From Rhodoferax lithotrophicus (GTDB lineage Bacteria; Pseudomonadota; Gammaproteobacteria; Burkholderiales; Burkholderiaceae_C): 64,000 nucleotides of DNA. The stretch spans positions 2,604,001-2,668,000 of the forward strand of contig NZ_AP024238.1 of assembly GCF_019973615.1 (NCBI RefSeq), in the 5' to 3' direction. The notes beneath the pieces were generated by a model. The model made no database searches. It was not told the origin of the DNA and saw only the letters and a list, made by a program, of their open reading frames with translations. Both the position numbers and the translations under genes were made by a program. How positions within the stretch are numbered: position 1 is the first letter of the stretch; every line of letters begins with the position of its first letter. Below, piece after piece: positions 47,773 through 57,156 of this stretch.

Positions 47773-50061
47773 TCAAAGAGCCACGCAATCGGCGTAATAG
47801 TGTGTCTTGCCATCGGCTCCAGGCTCTTCCACCAAACCATGAATGTCCGTCTCAAAACCTGGGCACTGGGTGTTGAATTCGCGTGAGAACTTCAGGTAGT
47901 CCACAATCTTTTTGTTGAATACTTCGCCCGGAATCAACAAAGGTATGCCTGGCGGATAAGGAGTCACCAAGCCTACGGTGACACGTCCTTCCAGGTGGTC
48001 AATCTCCACCCGCTCGGTTTTGCGCATGGCAATGTGGGCATAAGCATCACAAGGTTTCATGGCCGGTGTGAGATCACTCAGATACATGTCAGTGGTCAAG
48101 CGGGCAATGTCGTAGCGGGCATAAAGCTGGTGGATATGCTGGCACAAATCAGCCAGACCCATGTTTTCGTACATGGGGTATTTCTGGCAAAACTCGGGCA
48201 GGATACGCCACATCGGCTGGTTCTTGGCGTAATCGTCCTTGAATTGCTGCAAGGCGGTCAGCATGCTGTTCCAGCGGCCTTTGGTAATGCCAATGGTGAA
48301 CATGATGAAAAAACTGTACAGCCCGGTTTTTTCCACCACCACACCATGCTCAGCCAGGAATTTGGTCACGATGCTGGCCGGAATACCGGTTTTGGCAAAC
48401 TTGCCATTCAAATCCATGCCAGGTGTCACGATCGTCGATTTGATGGGGTCCAGCATGTTGAAACCGGTAGCCATCTTGCCAAAGCCGTGCCAGTGAACAC
48501 CACTCTTGTTGGTGCGGGACTCCCCTTTGATGATCCAGTCATCGGCGCGGCCAATACCTTCTTCGGCCAGCTTGTCCGGCCCCCAGACCTTGAACCACCA
48601 GTCGTCCCCGTATTCATCGTCAATTTTGCGCATGGCGCGCCTGAAATCGAGCGCCTCGGCAATACTTTCTTCCACCAACGCGGTGCCGCCAGGCGGCTCC
48701 ATCATGGCCGCAGCCACGTCACAACTGGCAATGATGCTGTATTGAGGCGAGGTGCTGGTGTGCATCAGATAAGCCTCGTTGAACAGATGCTTGTCCAACT
48801 TGACCGTTTGCGAGTCTTGCACCAATACATGGCTGGCCTGGCTGATACCTGCCAGCAGTTTGTGAATCGACTGGGTGGCGTAGACCATGGCCTTTTTAGG
48901 GCGTGCACGGTTTTTGCCCATGGCATGGTAGCTGCCATAAAACGGATGGAAAGCGGCGTGTGGCAACCAGGCTTCATCAAAGTGGATGTTTTCCACATAA
49001 CCATCAAGCATGTTTTTCACCGTCTCGGTGTTGTACAAAACGCCGTCGTAGGTGGATTGCGTCAGGGTCAGCACGCGGGGCTTGATCTGGCTGACATCCA
49101 GGTCTGGTAGATGCTCTTTGATCAGCGGATTGGCTTTGATCTTGGCTTTGATGGTGGCAGGTTCAAATTCACTCTTCGGAATCGGGCCAATGATGCCGAA
49201 GTGGTTGCGTGTAGGCTTCAGAAACACCGGAATCGCCCCGGTCATGATGATGGCATGCAAGATGGACTTGTGGCAGTTGCGGTCTACCACCACCACATCA
49301 TTGGGTGCCACCGTGTGATGCCACACCATCTTGTTGCTGGTCGAGGTGCCGTTGGTTACAAAAAAGCAGTGGTCAGCGTTAAAAATGCGGGCCGCATTAC
49401 GCTCACTTTTACCGATGGCACCATCGTGATCCAGCAGCTGACCCAGTTCTTCAACGGCGTTGCACACGTCGGCGCGCAACATGTTCTCGCCATAAAACTG
49501 GTGATACATCTGCCCCACCGGGCTTTTCAGAAAGGCCACGCCACCCGAATGGCCTGGGCAGTGCCAGGAATAGGAGCCATCTTCAGCATAGTCCAGCAAG
49601 GCTTTAAAAAACGGTGGCTGCACCCCTTCCAGGTAACTCTTGGCCTCGCGGATGATGTGCCGCGCGACGAACTCAGGGGTATCTTCAAACATGTGGATGA
49701 AGCCATGCAGTTCACGCAAGATGTCATTCGGCAGGTGACGGCTGGTTTTGGTTTCACCGTAAATGTAGATTGGTACATCCAGGTTCTTGCGTCGCACCTC
49801 TTCGATGAAGTGGCGCAGATTCACCACGGCAGGGTCAAGATCAGGGCCAGGCGTGAACTCTTCATCGTCAATGGACAAAATGAACGTGCTGGCACGGCTT
49901 TGCTGCTGGGCAAACTGGCTTAAATCGCCATAACTGGTCGCGCCAAGCACTTCAAAGCCCTCCGACTCGATCGCTTGAGCCAAGGCACGTATACCCAACC
50001 CGGAGGTATTTTCTGAGCGGTAATCTTCGTCAATAATGACGATTGGAAAGCGAAATTTCAT
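47773..50061 (-). CDS. ornithine/lysine/arginine decarboxylase (PLP, wing-domain type)
   Basis: 762 residues from ATG 50061 with GGAGC upstream. N-terminal wing domain (FPIVIIDEDYRSENTSGLG), large PLP domain with cofactor lysine in ATQSIHKLLAGISQASH, and GHSGGVAFLKSPVGQMYHQFYGENM, plus a C-terminal domain. The family includes LdcC/CadA, AdiA and SpeC/SpeF; sequence reading alone does not decide the amino acid. No antiporter gene is adjacent, which argues for a biosynthetic role in polyamine formation rather than acid resistance. Confidence 0.92.
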   Translation of the reverse strand: MKFRFPIVIIDEDYRSENTSGLGIRALAQAIESEGFEVLGATSYGDLSQFAQQQSRASTFILSIDDEEFTPGPDLDPAVVNLRHFIEEVRRKNLDVPIYIYGETKTSRHLPNDILRELHGFIHMFEDTPEFVARHIIREAKSYLEGVQPPFFKALLDYAEDGSYSWHCPGHSGGVAFLKSPVGQMYHQFYGENMLRADVCNAVEELGQLLDHDGAIGKSERNAARIFNADHCFFVTNGTSTSNKMVWHHTVAPNDVVVVDRNCHKSILHAIIMTGAIPVFLKPTRNHFGIIGPIPKSEFEPATIKAKIKANPLIKEHLPDLDVSQIKPRVLTLTQSTYDGVLYNTETVKNMLDGYVENIHFDEAWLPHAAFHPFYGSYHAMGKNRARPKKAMVYATQSIHKLLAGISQASHVLVQDSQTVKLDKHLFNEAYLMHTSTSPQYSIIASCDVAAAMMEPPGGTALVEESIAEALDFRRAMRKIDDEYGDDWWFKVWGPDKLAEEGIGRADDWIIKGESRTNKSGVHWHGFGKMATGFNMLDPIKSTIVTPGMDLNGKFAKTGIPASIVTKFLAEHGVVVEKTGLYSFFIMFTIGITKGRWNSMLTALQQFKDDYAKNQPMWRILPEFCQKYPMYENMGLADLCQHIHQLYARYDIARLTTDMYLSDLTPAMKPCDAYAHIAMRKTERVEIDHLEGRVTVGLVTPYPPGIPLLIPGEVFNKKIVDYLKFSREFNTQCPGFETDIHGLVEEPGADGKTHYYADCVAL

Positions 50062-50193
50062 GGCAAGCTCCAGCGACACACGGTAAATAGATGAAATAGG
50101 CGCGAAGTGTAAGGACTAAACATGTCGCTTCTCGTTTATCGGATGGCTTTCGCCTGAAAATGTCGTGGTCGCAACACAGTAGGACATTCTCAT

Positions 50194-50628
50194 ATGGCCG
50201 AATCAACACTTTGGTGGCTCGCAGCAGGCGGCCTGATTGCGGTAGAACTCATTTCTGGCACTTTTTACCTGTTGCTGATTTCGCTTGGACTCGCTGCGGC
50301 GGCGTTATCGGCGCATGCGGGTCTTTCCATGCCCTACCAATGGCTATGTGCAGCAGTGATGGGTGGCGGCTCCGTTTTGGTTTGGCGTGCTTACAAGCAC
50401 ACCCAACCTGAATCGGCTCCAGCACAAGCCAATCATGATGTGAATCTGGACATTGGAGAAACTGTCCATGTGGATCACTGGCTTGACGACCATACCAGCA
50501 ACGTCAAATACCGTGGCGTTCGCTGGGATGTCATCTTGCAAGAGGGTCAGGCCGCAGAAAGTGGCACTTTTGTGATTGCCGAAATTGTCGGCAATCGGCT
50601 CGTACTCAAAAAATCTCACTCTTCTTAA
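50194..50628 (+). CDS. NfeD family membrane protein
   Basis: 144 residues: two or three hydrophobic segments (LWWLAAGGLIAVELISGTFY, LLLISLGLAAAALSAHAG) and a C-terminal OB-fold (VDHWLDDHTSNVKYRGVRWDV). Short NfeD proteins are encoded beside stomatin-like proteins and are thought to act with them in membrane organisation or proteolysis. The stomatin gene starts 14 bp downstream. Confidence 0.9.
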   Translation: MAESTLWWLAAGGLIAVELISGTFYLLLISLGLAAAALSAHAGLSMPYQWLCAAVMGGGSVLVWRAYKHTQPESAPAQANHDVNLDIGETVHVDHWLDDHTSNVKYRGVRWDVILQEGQAAESGTFVIAEIVGNRLVLKKSHSS

Positions 50629-50642
50629 CTTCTGGAGTTCCC

Positions 50643-51551
50643 ATGGTTATTGCCGTCGTCTTATTTGTGATTGCCGTGATTTTTATCACCCAGTCGGTCA
50701 AGGTCGTCCCACAACAACACGCCTGGGTGGTTGAACGCCTTGGCAAATACAACGGTACCCTCACACCGGGATTGAACTTTTTGATGCCTTTTATCGACAA
50801 GGTGGCCTATAAACATTTACTCAAGGAAGTACCGCTGGATATTGCCAGTCAGGTTTGTATCACACGCGACAACACCCAGCTGCAGGTGGATGGCATCCTG
50901 TACTTTCAGGTGACCGATGCTATGCGAGCAAGTTATGGCTCCAGTAACTACATCATGGCGATCTCGCAATTGGCACAAACTTCATTACGCTCGGTGATTG
51001 GCAAACTGGAACTGGACAAAACCTTTGAAGAGCGTGACATCATCAATGCCCAGGTGGTACAAGCCATTGACGAAGCGGCACTGAACTGGGGCGTGAAAGT
51101 CTTGCGTTATGAAATCAAGGATCTGACCCCCCCGAAAGAAATATTGCACGCCATGCAGCAGCAAATCACGGCTGAGCGTGAAAAACGGGCATTGATTGCC
51201 GCTTCTGAAGGTCGCCGCCAGGAGCAAATCAACATTGCCACGGGTGAGCGCGAAGCTTTTATTGCCCGCTCAGAAGGTGAAAAACAAGCCGTGATCAACA
51301 AAGCCCAAGGTGATGCACAGTCAATTTTGGCAGTGGCCGAAGCGACAGGACAAGCCATTGAGCGAATTGCTGCGGCGATTCGTCAGCCTGGCGGGGCAGA
51401 AGCCGTTCAACTCAAGGTAGCTGAAAAAGCCGTCGAAGCCTATTCCAAAGTAGCCGCTGATGCGACCACAACACTGGTGATTCCGAGCAACATGACGGAA
51501 GTGTCCACACTGATCAGCTCTGCTATGAAAATGATCCAGTCACAAAAATAA
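50643..51551 (+). CDS. SPFH/stomatin-like membrane protein (QmcA type)
   Basis: 302 residues. One N-terminal membrane anchor (VIAVVLFVIAVIFITQSVKV), then the SPFH domain with VPQQHAWVVERLGKYNGTL and YFQVTDAMRASYG, and a coiled-coil C-terminus. These proteins build large oligomers on membrane microdomains. It forms a two-gene operon with NfeD. Confidence 0.93.
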   Translation: MVIAVVLFVIAVIFITQSVKVVPQQHAWVVERLGKYNGTLTPGLNFLMPFIDKVAYKHLLKEVPLDIASQVCITRDNTQLQVDGILYFQVTDAMRASYGSSNYIMAISQLAQTSLRSVIGKLELDKTFEERDIINAQVVQAIDEAALNWGVKVLRYEIKDLTPPKEILHAMQQQITAEREKRALIAASEGRRQEQINIATGEREAFIARSEGEKQAVINKAQGDAQSILAVAEATGQAIERIAAAIRQPGGAEAVQLKVAEKAVEAYSKVAADATTTLVIPSNMTEVSTLISSAMKMIQSQK

Positions 51552-51606
51552 TACGCATGCATCCGTGACTTCAGAGCAATAAGTCAAAAGATACACGCTG
51601 ACCGTA

Positions 51607-52269
51607 TCACCAAGTGCCTTTAGGCTGTCGACCACGTATAAATGCCGAAATCATCTCGACGGCATCCTGATGACCACCACGATAGGCAAAATCCATGGCG
51701 GTCAAACCCTGATGATTTTTAAGTGTCGGATCTGCCCCCGCCTCTAGTAGTAATTTCACCGCGGCCGCATCACTGTACTGTGCGGCCATCATGAGAGGCG
51801 TGGTGCCATTGGGTGACGCCGCATCAATGTAAGCGTTTTCCTCCAAAAGCAAATTCATGATGTCTTTATGGCCATTGGTAGCCGCATAGTGCAAGGGAGC
51901 CCAACCGGGTTTATTGACATCCGCACCTTTTTTGATCAGCAACTGGCAAAGACTCATTTCACCTTTGAGCGCTGCCAGCATCAAAGGGCTTTCATCGGCC
52001 GCATTCCGAACCTCAGCTTTGCTACCCGGCGCATTCGCCAAAACAATGGCCACGTCAAAAGACGAGGCTTTGATGGCCAACAACAAACCGGGGTTGCCAT
52101 CGGCATCGACGGTATTGGGGTCAAAGCCGCGCAACAAAAGTGTGACTATCTTGGACTCATTGTTTTGGATAATGGCGGTAAAAAAATCATCATAAGAGCC
52201 TGCAAAAACTGATGAAAATCCTACAAAAACAAAAAGATAAAAGAATTTTCTAAGGTGATGAATAAGCAT
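51607..52269 (-). CDS. exported ankyrin-repeat protein
   Basis: 220 residues. Signal peptide (FFYLFVFVGFSSVFAGS), then about five ankyrin repeats from residue 35 (for example ESPLMLAALKGEMSLCQLLI, GADVNKPGWAPLHYAATNGH, TTPLMMAAQYSDAAAVKLLL). It is likely periplasmic. Ankyrin proteins of this size in proteobacteria often pair with catalase or with secreted toxins; no such partner is here. It follows tatD by 14 bp on the same strand. Confidence 0.9.
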   Translation of the reverse strand: MLIHHLRKFFYLFVFVGFSSVFAGSYDDFFTAIIQNNESKIVTLLLRGFDPNTVDADGNPGLLLAIKASSFDVAIVLANAPGSKAEVRNAADESPLMLAALKGEMSLCQLLIKKGADVNKPGWAPLHYAATNGHKDIMNLLLEENAYIDAASPNGTTPLMMAAQYSDAAAVKLLLEAGADPTLKNHQGLTAMDFAYRGGHQDAVEMISAFIRGRQPKGTW

Positions 52270-52283
52270 ATAAATCCACCGTA

Positions 52284-53078
52284 TCAGGCCGTCACACCAG
52301 CGAACAAGACATCAAAGTTATGGCTAGTGAGTGCGCCAATCTCCTCTGCCGCCACCTGTTTGATTTGACCTAATTGAGCTGCCACATAGGGCACATACGA
52401 CGGGTTGTTGGTTTTGCCGCGGTAAGGCATAGGGGCCAGATAAGGACTATCGGTTTCAATCAGCAAGCGATCAAGGGGTACCAAAGCAGCGACTTCGCGC
52501 AGGTTTTGTGCACTTTTGAAAGTCAAAATGCCCGAAAACGAAATGTAAAAGCCCAGATCAAGCGCCTGGCGGGCCACTTGTGCATCTTCGGTAAAACAAT
52601 GAAATACGCCACCGGCACTACCCACTGAGCCATCTTCGCCCTCCTCCCGCAAAATCTGCAGGGTATCGGCAGCAGCTTGTCGGGTATGGATCACCAGCGG
52701 TTTGTGCAGTTGCCGCGCAGCGCGGATATGAGTACGAAAGCGCTCGCGTTGCCAGTGCATGTCGGCAAGGCTGCGACCGTTCAAACGGTAATAGTCCAGG
52801 CCGGTTTCGCCAATACCCACCACACGGGGCAATGCGCCCAGAGTCAGCAAATCGTCCAGACTGGGTTCCTGGACACCCTCGTTGTCTGGGTGGACACCGG
52901 CCGTTGCCCAGAAATTGTCATAAGCAAGAGCCAATTGGTGGACTGCCGGAAATTCCTCCAGGGTGGTGCTGATGCACAAGGCGCGGCCCACCTGGGCTTG
53001 CGCCATGGCTTGACGAATGGCGGGTAATTGCGTGAGCAACTCGGGAAAATTCAAATGACAATGCGAATCGGTGAACAT
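52284..53078 (-). CDS. TatD family metal-dependent hydrolase
   Basis: 264 residues from ATG 53078 (the codon before it is TTG). Metal ligands in DSHCHLNF, GETGLDYYR, IHTRQA, HCFTED and ETDSPYLAP. TatD enzymes are deoxyribonucleases/3'-5' exonucleases or D-aminoacyl-tRNA-related hydrolases. It ends the tmk-holB-pilZ-tatD series found in many proteobacteria. Confidence 0.94.
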   Translation of the reverse strand: MFTDSHCHLNFPELLTQLPAIRQAMAQAQVGRALCISTTLEEFPAVHQLALAYDNFWATAGVHPDNEGVQEPSLDDLLTLGALPRVVGIGETGLDYYRLNGRSLADMHWQRERFRTHIRAARQLHKPLVIHTRQAAADTLQILREEGEDGSVGSAGGVFHCFTEDAQVARQALDLGFYISFSGILTFKSAQNLREVAALVPLDRLLIETDSPYLAPMPYRGKTNNPSYVPYVAAQLGQIKQVAAEEIGALTSHNFDVLFAGVTA

Positions 53079-53120
53079 CAATGCGGATATCCTGGTAAGC
53101 CAACCTGGGCGCTGACAGGT

Positions 53121-53507
53121 TCAAATAGTCTGGGTGGCGCGCTCTGAGCCCAGCTGGGCACCCAGAATTTCTTCAATGCGCAATTTGAGTGCAACTGATT
53201 TCTCGTCGGAGGGAAACACAATGCCAACACCTTGGGTACGGTTACCCGCTGCCTTGGCTGGTGTGACCCAGGCCACTTTTCCGGCCACCGGGTAGCGCTG
53301 CGGGTCATCGGGCAAACTGATCAAGACATACACCGCATCACCCAACTGGTAGTCGCGGTTGGTGGGAATGAACAAACCACCCGTGGCGAAAATAGGCATG
53401 TAGGCGGCATACAAAGCAGATTTTTCTTTGATGGCGAGCTGAATGACACTTGGCCGTGGCGCAGCATGAGGATGCACCGCGTGTACGTGATGAGGGGCTT
53501 TGTTCAT
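53121..53507 (-). CDS. pilZ: type IV pilus PilZ protein
   Basis: 128 residues. The PilZ fold shows LAIKEKSALYAAYMPIFATG, GGLFIPTNRDYQLGDAVYVL and VAGKVAWVTPA. The RxxxR and (D/N)xSxxG c-di-GMP contacts are missing, as in the original Pseudomonas PilZ, which acts in pilus assembly without binding c-di-GMP. It starts inside the end of holB (ATGA). Confidence 0.92.
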   Translation of the reverse strand: MNKAPHHVHAVHPHAAPRPSVIQLAIKEKSALYAAYMPIFATGGLFIPTNRDYQLGDAVYVLISLPDDPQRYPVAGKVAWVTPAKAAGNRTQGVGIVFPSDEKSVALKLRIEEILGAQLGSERATQTI

Positions 53508-54508
53508 GATTTTGAGTTTAGAGCCAATTGCGCCTGGCTGACCAAGGCTTCTTGCATCAAACCGGCATTAAAAGGATGTTCCACCGTGCGCATGGCCTGT
53601 GACAAGGCTTTGCTCCAGGTGGTCAAACTGTGCCAACTGCCAGCTGACGGCAAATCAGCCGCTTCAAAAAACCGCGGGCTGGCACCACTGCGCAGGGCCA
53701 GCAAGTCATGGCACAGCTTGTGCAGGGCATCCAGTGTTTGTGCGGGTGTCCAGTCTTTGAACACCGCCACATCACCTTGTTGGACAGCGCGCGGCAGGCG
53801 TGGCCACAGATCGGAAATCGGCGCGAATTGCAAGGCATCTTGCGGCCGCCCGCCGGCGGCGCGCAGCATGACACGGGCTTTTTTTTCTGCAACACCTTGC
53901 GCCTGCAACCAGTTCATGGCGCTCAACTGATCGGGCCACAGCATGGTGTGACCCAGGCAACGGCTGCGGATCGTCGGCAGCAACTGGTGCGCTGCATCAG
54001 AGGCCAGCACAAATTTCACATCACCCGCCGGTTCCTCCAGCGTTTTGAGCAACGCATTGGCGGTGTAGACGTTCATGCGCTCGGCGGGGAATACCAGCAC
54101 CGCCTTGCCCCGGCCACGGGCACTGGTGCGCTGCGCGAACTCCACCGCATCACGCATGGCTTCGACGCGAATCTCCTTGCTGGGCTTGCGCTTTTTGCTC
54201 TCAATTTCATCCTGGGCTTTTTCGTTGAGTGGCCAGGCCAAGTCCAGCATGGTCGTCTCAGGCATCAGCACACACAAATCAGCATGGGCACGCACCTCAA
54301 TGGCGTGGCAACTGCCACAACTGCCGCAGGCCCCTTGGGCGCTGGGGCGCTCACATAACCAGGCGCTCACCAAGGCAAAAGCCAGCTCATACTGACCCAG
54401 ACCGGATGGCCCGGCCAGTAGCCAGGCATGGCCGCGCTGGGCCAGCAGGGTTTGGGTTTGGGCCGCAATCCAGGGCGCGATACTGGCAGGTGGTGTGATG
54501 CCGCTCAT
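53504..54508 (-). CDS. holB: DNA polymerase III subunit delta'
   Basis: 334 residues. Degenerate P-loop [11 protein letters not shown] (no catalytic lysine, as usual for delta'), zinc-knuckle cysteines [11 protein letters not shown], and [20 protein letters not shown] with LPTIRSRC. It is part of the clamp loader. ATGA overlaps link it to tmk and pilZ. Confidence 0.95.
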   Translation of the reverse strand: MSGITPPASIAPWIAAQTQTLLAQRGHAWLLAGPSGLGQYELAFALVSAWLCERPSAQGACGSCGSCHAIEVRAHADLCVLMPETTMLDLAWPLNEKAQDEIESKKRKPSKEIRVEAMRDAVEFAQRTSARGRGKAVLVFPAERMNVYTANALLKTLEEPAGDVKFVLASDAAHQLLPTIRSRCLGHTMLWPDQLSAMNWLQAQGVAEKKARVMLRAAGGRPQDALQFAPISDLWPRLPRAVQQGDVAVFKDWTPAQTLDALHKLCHDLLALRSGASPRFFEAADLPSAGSWHSLTTWSKALSQAMRTVEHPFNAGLMQEALVSQAQLALNSKS

Positions 54509-55167
54509 GCGGGTAAGACCTGGCCAAGCCAGCCTTGTTTTTGAAAGACCGTCAACACATCTGCCCAGACTGCTTCACGGCTTTGGTCGGCTTCTATGCG
54601 GGCAAAACGCTGGGCATGGGCTTCACAGCGGGCCAGGTAGCCCGCCCGTACACGGGCGAAAAAATCCGCCGGTTGTGCCTCAAACTTGTCCGGCACGCGC
54701 ACACCGGCCAGCCGTTGTGCTGCAATTTCCGGGGCCAGGTCAAACCAGATAGTCAAATCGGGTTGTCGAACAAAATTAGCCTCTGGTGCTTGTGTGGTCT
54801 GCACAAGCTGCTCTAAATAGGAGAGCGTATTGAGGTCGAACCCACGCCCGCCACCCTGGTAAGCAAAAGTGGCATCGGTAAAGCGGTCGCACAGCACCAC
54901 CTCAGCACGGGCCAAGGCAGGTTCAATCACTTGCTGCAGATGGTCACGCCGGGCCGCAAACACCAGCAGTGCCTCGGTCATGGCATCCATTGGGTCGTTC
55001 AGCACCAGGGTGCGCAGTTTTTCAGCCAAGGGGGTGCCGCCGGGTTCGCGGGTCAGCGTCACGGCCCTGCCCTGCGCCCGAAAGGCTTGTGCCAACGCAT
55101 CGATATGGGTGGATTTACCGGCACCGTCAATGCCTTCAAAACTGATGAAAAGTCCGCGTAGGGTCAT
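54505..55167 (-). CDS. tmk: thymidylate kinase
   Basis: 220 residues from ATG 55167; the longer frame upstream runs through mltG. P-loop [42 protein letters not shown] and the [10 protein letters not shown] strand. It phosphorylates dTMP. Before RQPDLTIWF there is a longer than usual loop ([15 protein letters not shown]) encoded by PE11. The start lies 13 bp after mltG. Confidence 0.96.
   Translation of the reverse strand: MTLRGLFISFEGIDGAGKSTHIDALAQAFRAQGRAVTLTREPGGTPLAEKLRTLVLNDPMDAMTEALLVFAARRDHLQQVIEPALARAEVVLCDRFTDATFAYQGGGRGFDLNTLSYLEQLVQTTQAPEANFVRQPDLTIWFDLAPEIAAQRLAGVRVPDKFEAQPADFFARVRAGYLARCEAHAQRFARIEADQSREAVWADVLTVFQKQGWLGQVLPA
54773..54820 (-). repeat. palindromic element PE11, inside tmk
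   Basis: AATTAGCCTCTGGTGCTTGT on the left and TGCACAAGCTGCTCTAAAT on the right. It encodes [15 protein letters not shown] (frame type 2). It is about 78 percent identical by eye to PE12 in the neighbouring gene. Confidence 0.7.
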
Positions 55168-55180
55168 AACTGGATGGGCC

Positions 55181-56164
55181 TTATTGGCCACGCTGGTATT
55201 TGTTGACGGCCCGATTGTGCGCGTCGAGGTTATCGCTGAACTGGCTGCTGCCATCCCCGCGCGCCACAAAATACAAGGCACGGCTGGCGGCAGGTTGTGC
55301 CGCTGCCAGCAACGCCTCTTTGCCCGGCATGGCAATCGGCGTGGGCGGCAAACCAGCACGGGTGTAGGTATTCCAGGGTGTGTCGGCCAGCAAATCGCGG
55401 CGGCGCAGATTGCCATCAAACCTGTCGCCCAAGCCATAAATCACGGTAGGGTCGGTTTGCAACAACATGCCCAAGCGCAGCCGGTTGGTAAACACCGAGG
55501 CAATCATGGGCCGGTCGCTGGCCCGGCCGGTTTCTTTTTCAACGATGCTGGCCAGCGTCAGCAAGTCGTCGGGTGTTTTCAGCGGTGAGTTGGGAGCACG
55601 CTGTTCCCAGGCGGCCTGCAAGTGGTGATCCATGGCGCGCATGGCGCGCTGCAAGATTTTGAGGTCGCTGCTGCCTTTGGCATAGGTGTAGGTGTCTGGG
55701 TAGAAACGGCCCTCAGGGGGGTGCTGCGGCTGACCCAGCTTTTGCATGATCAAATTAGCATCAAGCGCTTGTGTATCCTGCGCAAGATGCTCTGATTTTG
55801 CAAGTGCTGCACGGACTTGTTTGAAAGTCCAGCCTTCGACCAGAGTCACTGAACGTAAGGCTTCTTCACCCCGCGTCAGCTTGGCCAGCAAGCTGCGCGG
55901 GGTGGTACCGGGCTCCAGTTCGTAATTGCCAGCTTTGATCTGCCGGGCCTGGCCAGACAAGCGGAACCACCAGTACAGCAAGACGGGCGAGGTTTGCACA
56001 CCACTGTTGACCGCTTCCTGAGCCACCCCACGCGGGCTGGTTCCGGGCTCAATCGACAAGTCCAGACTGGGAGCCGTCAGGTCCAGATCCTGATTCACCC
56101 ACACAAAAGCCCAGCCAGCCAGGACGACCACCAACACCACAATCAACCGGATCAATCGACGCAC
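55181..56164 (-). CDS. mltG: endolytic murein transglycosylase MltG
   Basis: 327 residues from a likely GTG at 56164; an ATG at 56221 would overlap divergent ygfZ. One N-terminal membrane helix ([17 protein letters not shown]), a LysM-like part, then the YceG domain with the catalytic glutamate in [10 protein letters not shown] and [18 protein letters not shown]. MltG cuts nascent glycan strands and sets their length. PE12 encodes [15 protein letters not shown] ahead of [13 protein letters not shown]; protein length there is close to normal. Confidence 0.93.
   Translation of the reverse strand: MRRLIRLIVVLVVVLAGWAFVWVNQDLDLTAPSLDLSIEPGTSPRGVAQEAVNSGVQTSPVLLYWWFRLSGQARQIKAGNYELEPGTTPRSLLAKLTRGEEALRSVTLVEGWTFKQVRAALAKSEHLAQDTQALDANLIMQKLGQPQHPPEGRFYPDTYTYAKGSSDLKILQRAMRAMDHHLQAAWEQRAPNSPLKTPDDLLTLASIVEKETGRASDRPMIASVFTNRLRLGMLLQTDPTVIYGLGDRFDGNLRRRDLLADTPWNTYTRAGLPPTPIAMPGKEALLAAAQPAASRALYFVARGDGSSQFSDNLDAHNRAVNKYQRGQ
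55752..55800 (-). repeat. palindromic element PE12, inside mltG
   Basis: AATTAGCATCAAGCGCTTGT and CTGCGCAAGATGCTCTGAT; arms GCATCTTGCGC and GCGCTTGATGC form a stem with two mismatches. It encodes [15 protein letters not shown], the same frame (type 2) as PE11. Confidence 0.7.
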
Positions 56165-56210
56165 AAGCCTACTGCCTTCCAAGATATGAACCGCGCATGA
56201 TAATTCAGCC

Positions 56211-57140
56211 ATGCAAAACATTCTTCAAGGCGTGGCCCGGCTGAATCATTCAGGGCTGATCCGTGCACAAGGCGACGATGCCGCCAAATTTCTGCACGGG
56301 CAATTGACCAACGACTTTGCTCTTTTGGGATTGTCAGAGGCCCGCCTGGCGGGCTTTTGTAATGCCAAAGGCCGTTTGCAGGCCAGTTTTATTGGCTTCA
56401 AACGCAGTCCAACCGACATCTTGCTGCTGTGCAGCCCAGACCTTCTGGCTGCCACGCTCAAGCGCCTGAGCATGTTTGTGATGCGGGCCAAGGTCAAGCT
56501 CAGTGATGCCAGCGCTGATTTTGTCGTTTACGGATTGGCCGGATCTGCGCTGACAAATGCTACGAATAAAATAGCTTCTTACGCAGCTAATACATGGTCA
56601 AAAGCCGATTTTGATGATCAAAATCTGGTCAACCTCTACCCGGCAGACGGTGTATCGCGGGCCTTGCTGATTACACCGGCTCAAGCCCCTGCACCAGAAG
56701 GCGCAGCTTTGAGCCCCGAACTTTGGGCCTGGGGCGAGGTGCGCAGCGGCATTGCCACCGTGAGCCAGCCGATTTTTGAAGCACTGGTGCCGCAAATGCT
56801 CAATTACGAGTCGGTCGGCGGCGTGAATTTCAAAAAAGGCTGTTACCCCGGCCAGGAGGTGGTGGCACGCAGCCAGTTTCGTGGCACGCTGAAACGCCGG
56901 GCCTATCTGGCGCATGCGGATGCTCCTTTACAAGCGGGTCAGGAGCTGTTTGCCGCAGAAGATGCCAGCCAGCCCTGTGGCCTGGTGGTGCAAGCCGCTG
57001 CCGCTCCCACCGGTGGTTTTGATGCCATTGTGTCGATGCAGATCAGCGCATACGAGGCCGGTGGCGTGCGGGCTTTGGCCGCCGATGGCCCCCTGCTGAG
57101 CTTGACCGCTGCGCCCTACCCTTTGCTGGCCGATATTTGA
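56211..57140 (+). CDS. ygfZ: folate-binding protein YgfZ (tRNA-modifying GTPase-like, CAF17)
   Basis: 309 residues. GcvT-like fold with the family signature FKKGCYPGQEVVAR and earlier FLHGQLTNDFALLG. YgfZ uses tetrahydrofolate to support Fe-S enzymes such as MiaB. PE13 lies after YGLAGSALT and encodes ATNKIASYAANTWSKAD. It is divergent from mltG by 46 bp, the usual arrangement in this family. Confidence 0.94.
   Translation: MQNILQGVARLNHSGLIRAQGDDAAKFLHGQLTNDFALLGLSEARLAGFCNAKGRLQASFIGFKRSPTDILLLCSPDLLAATLKRLSMFVMRAKVKLSDASADFVVYGLAGSALTNATNKIASYAANTWSKADFDDQNLVNLYPADGVSRALLITPAQAPAPEGAALSPELWAWGEVRSGIATVSQPIFEALVPQMLNYESVGGVNFKKGCYPGQEVVARSQFRGTLKRRAYLAHADAPLQAGQELFAAEDASQPCGLVVQAAAAPTGGFDAIVSMQISAYEAGGVRALAADGPLLSLTAAPYPLLADI
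56558..56606 (+). repeat. palindromic element PE13, inside ygfZ
   Basis: TGCTACGAATAAAATAGCTT then CTTACGCAGC and AAAAGCC, a decayed forward copy and the only one in a plus-strand gene. It encodes ATNKIASYAANTWSKAD, frame type 1 (compare PE7: ATYSIASCALLTSARG). Confidence 0.55.
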
Positions 57141-57156
57141 TCCATGGCTAGCCGTG

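Noticed and set aside
47995..49110. 371-codon plus-strand frame opposite the decarboxylase
   Set aside because: Antisense shadow; the decarboxylase motifs on the other strand are clear.
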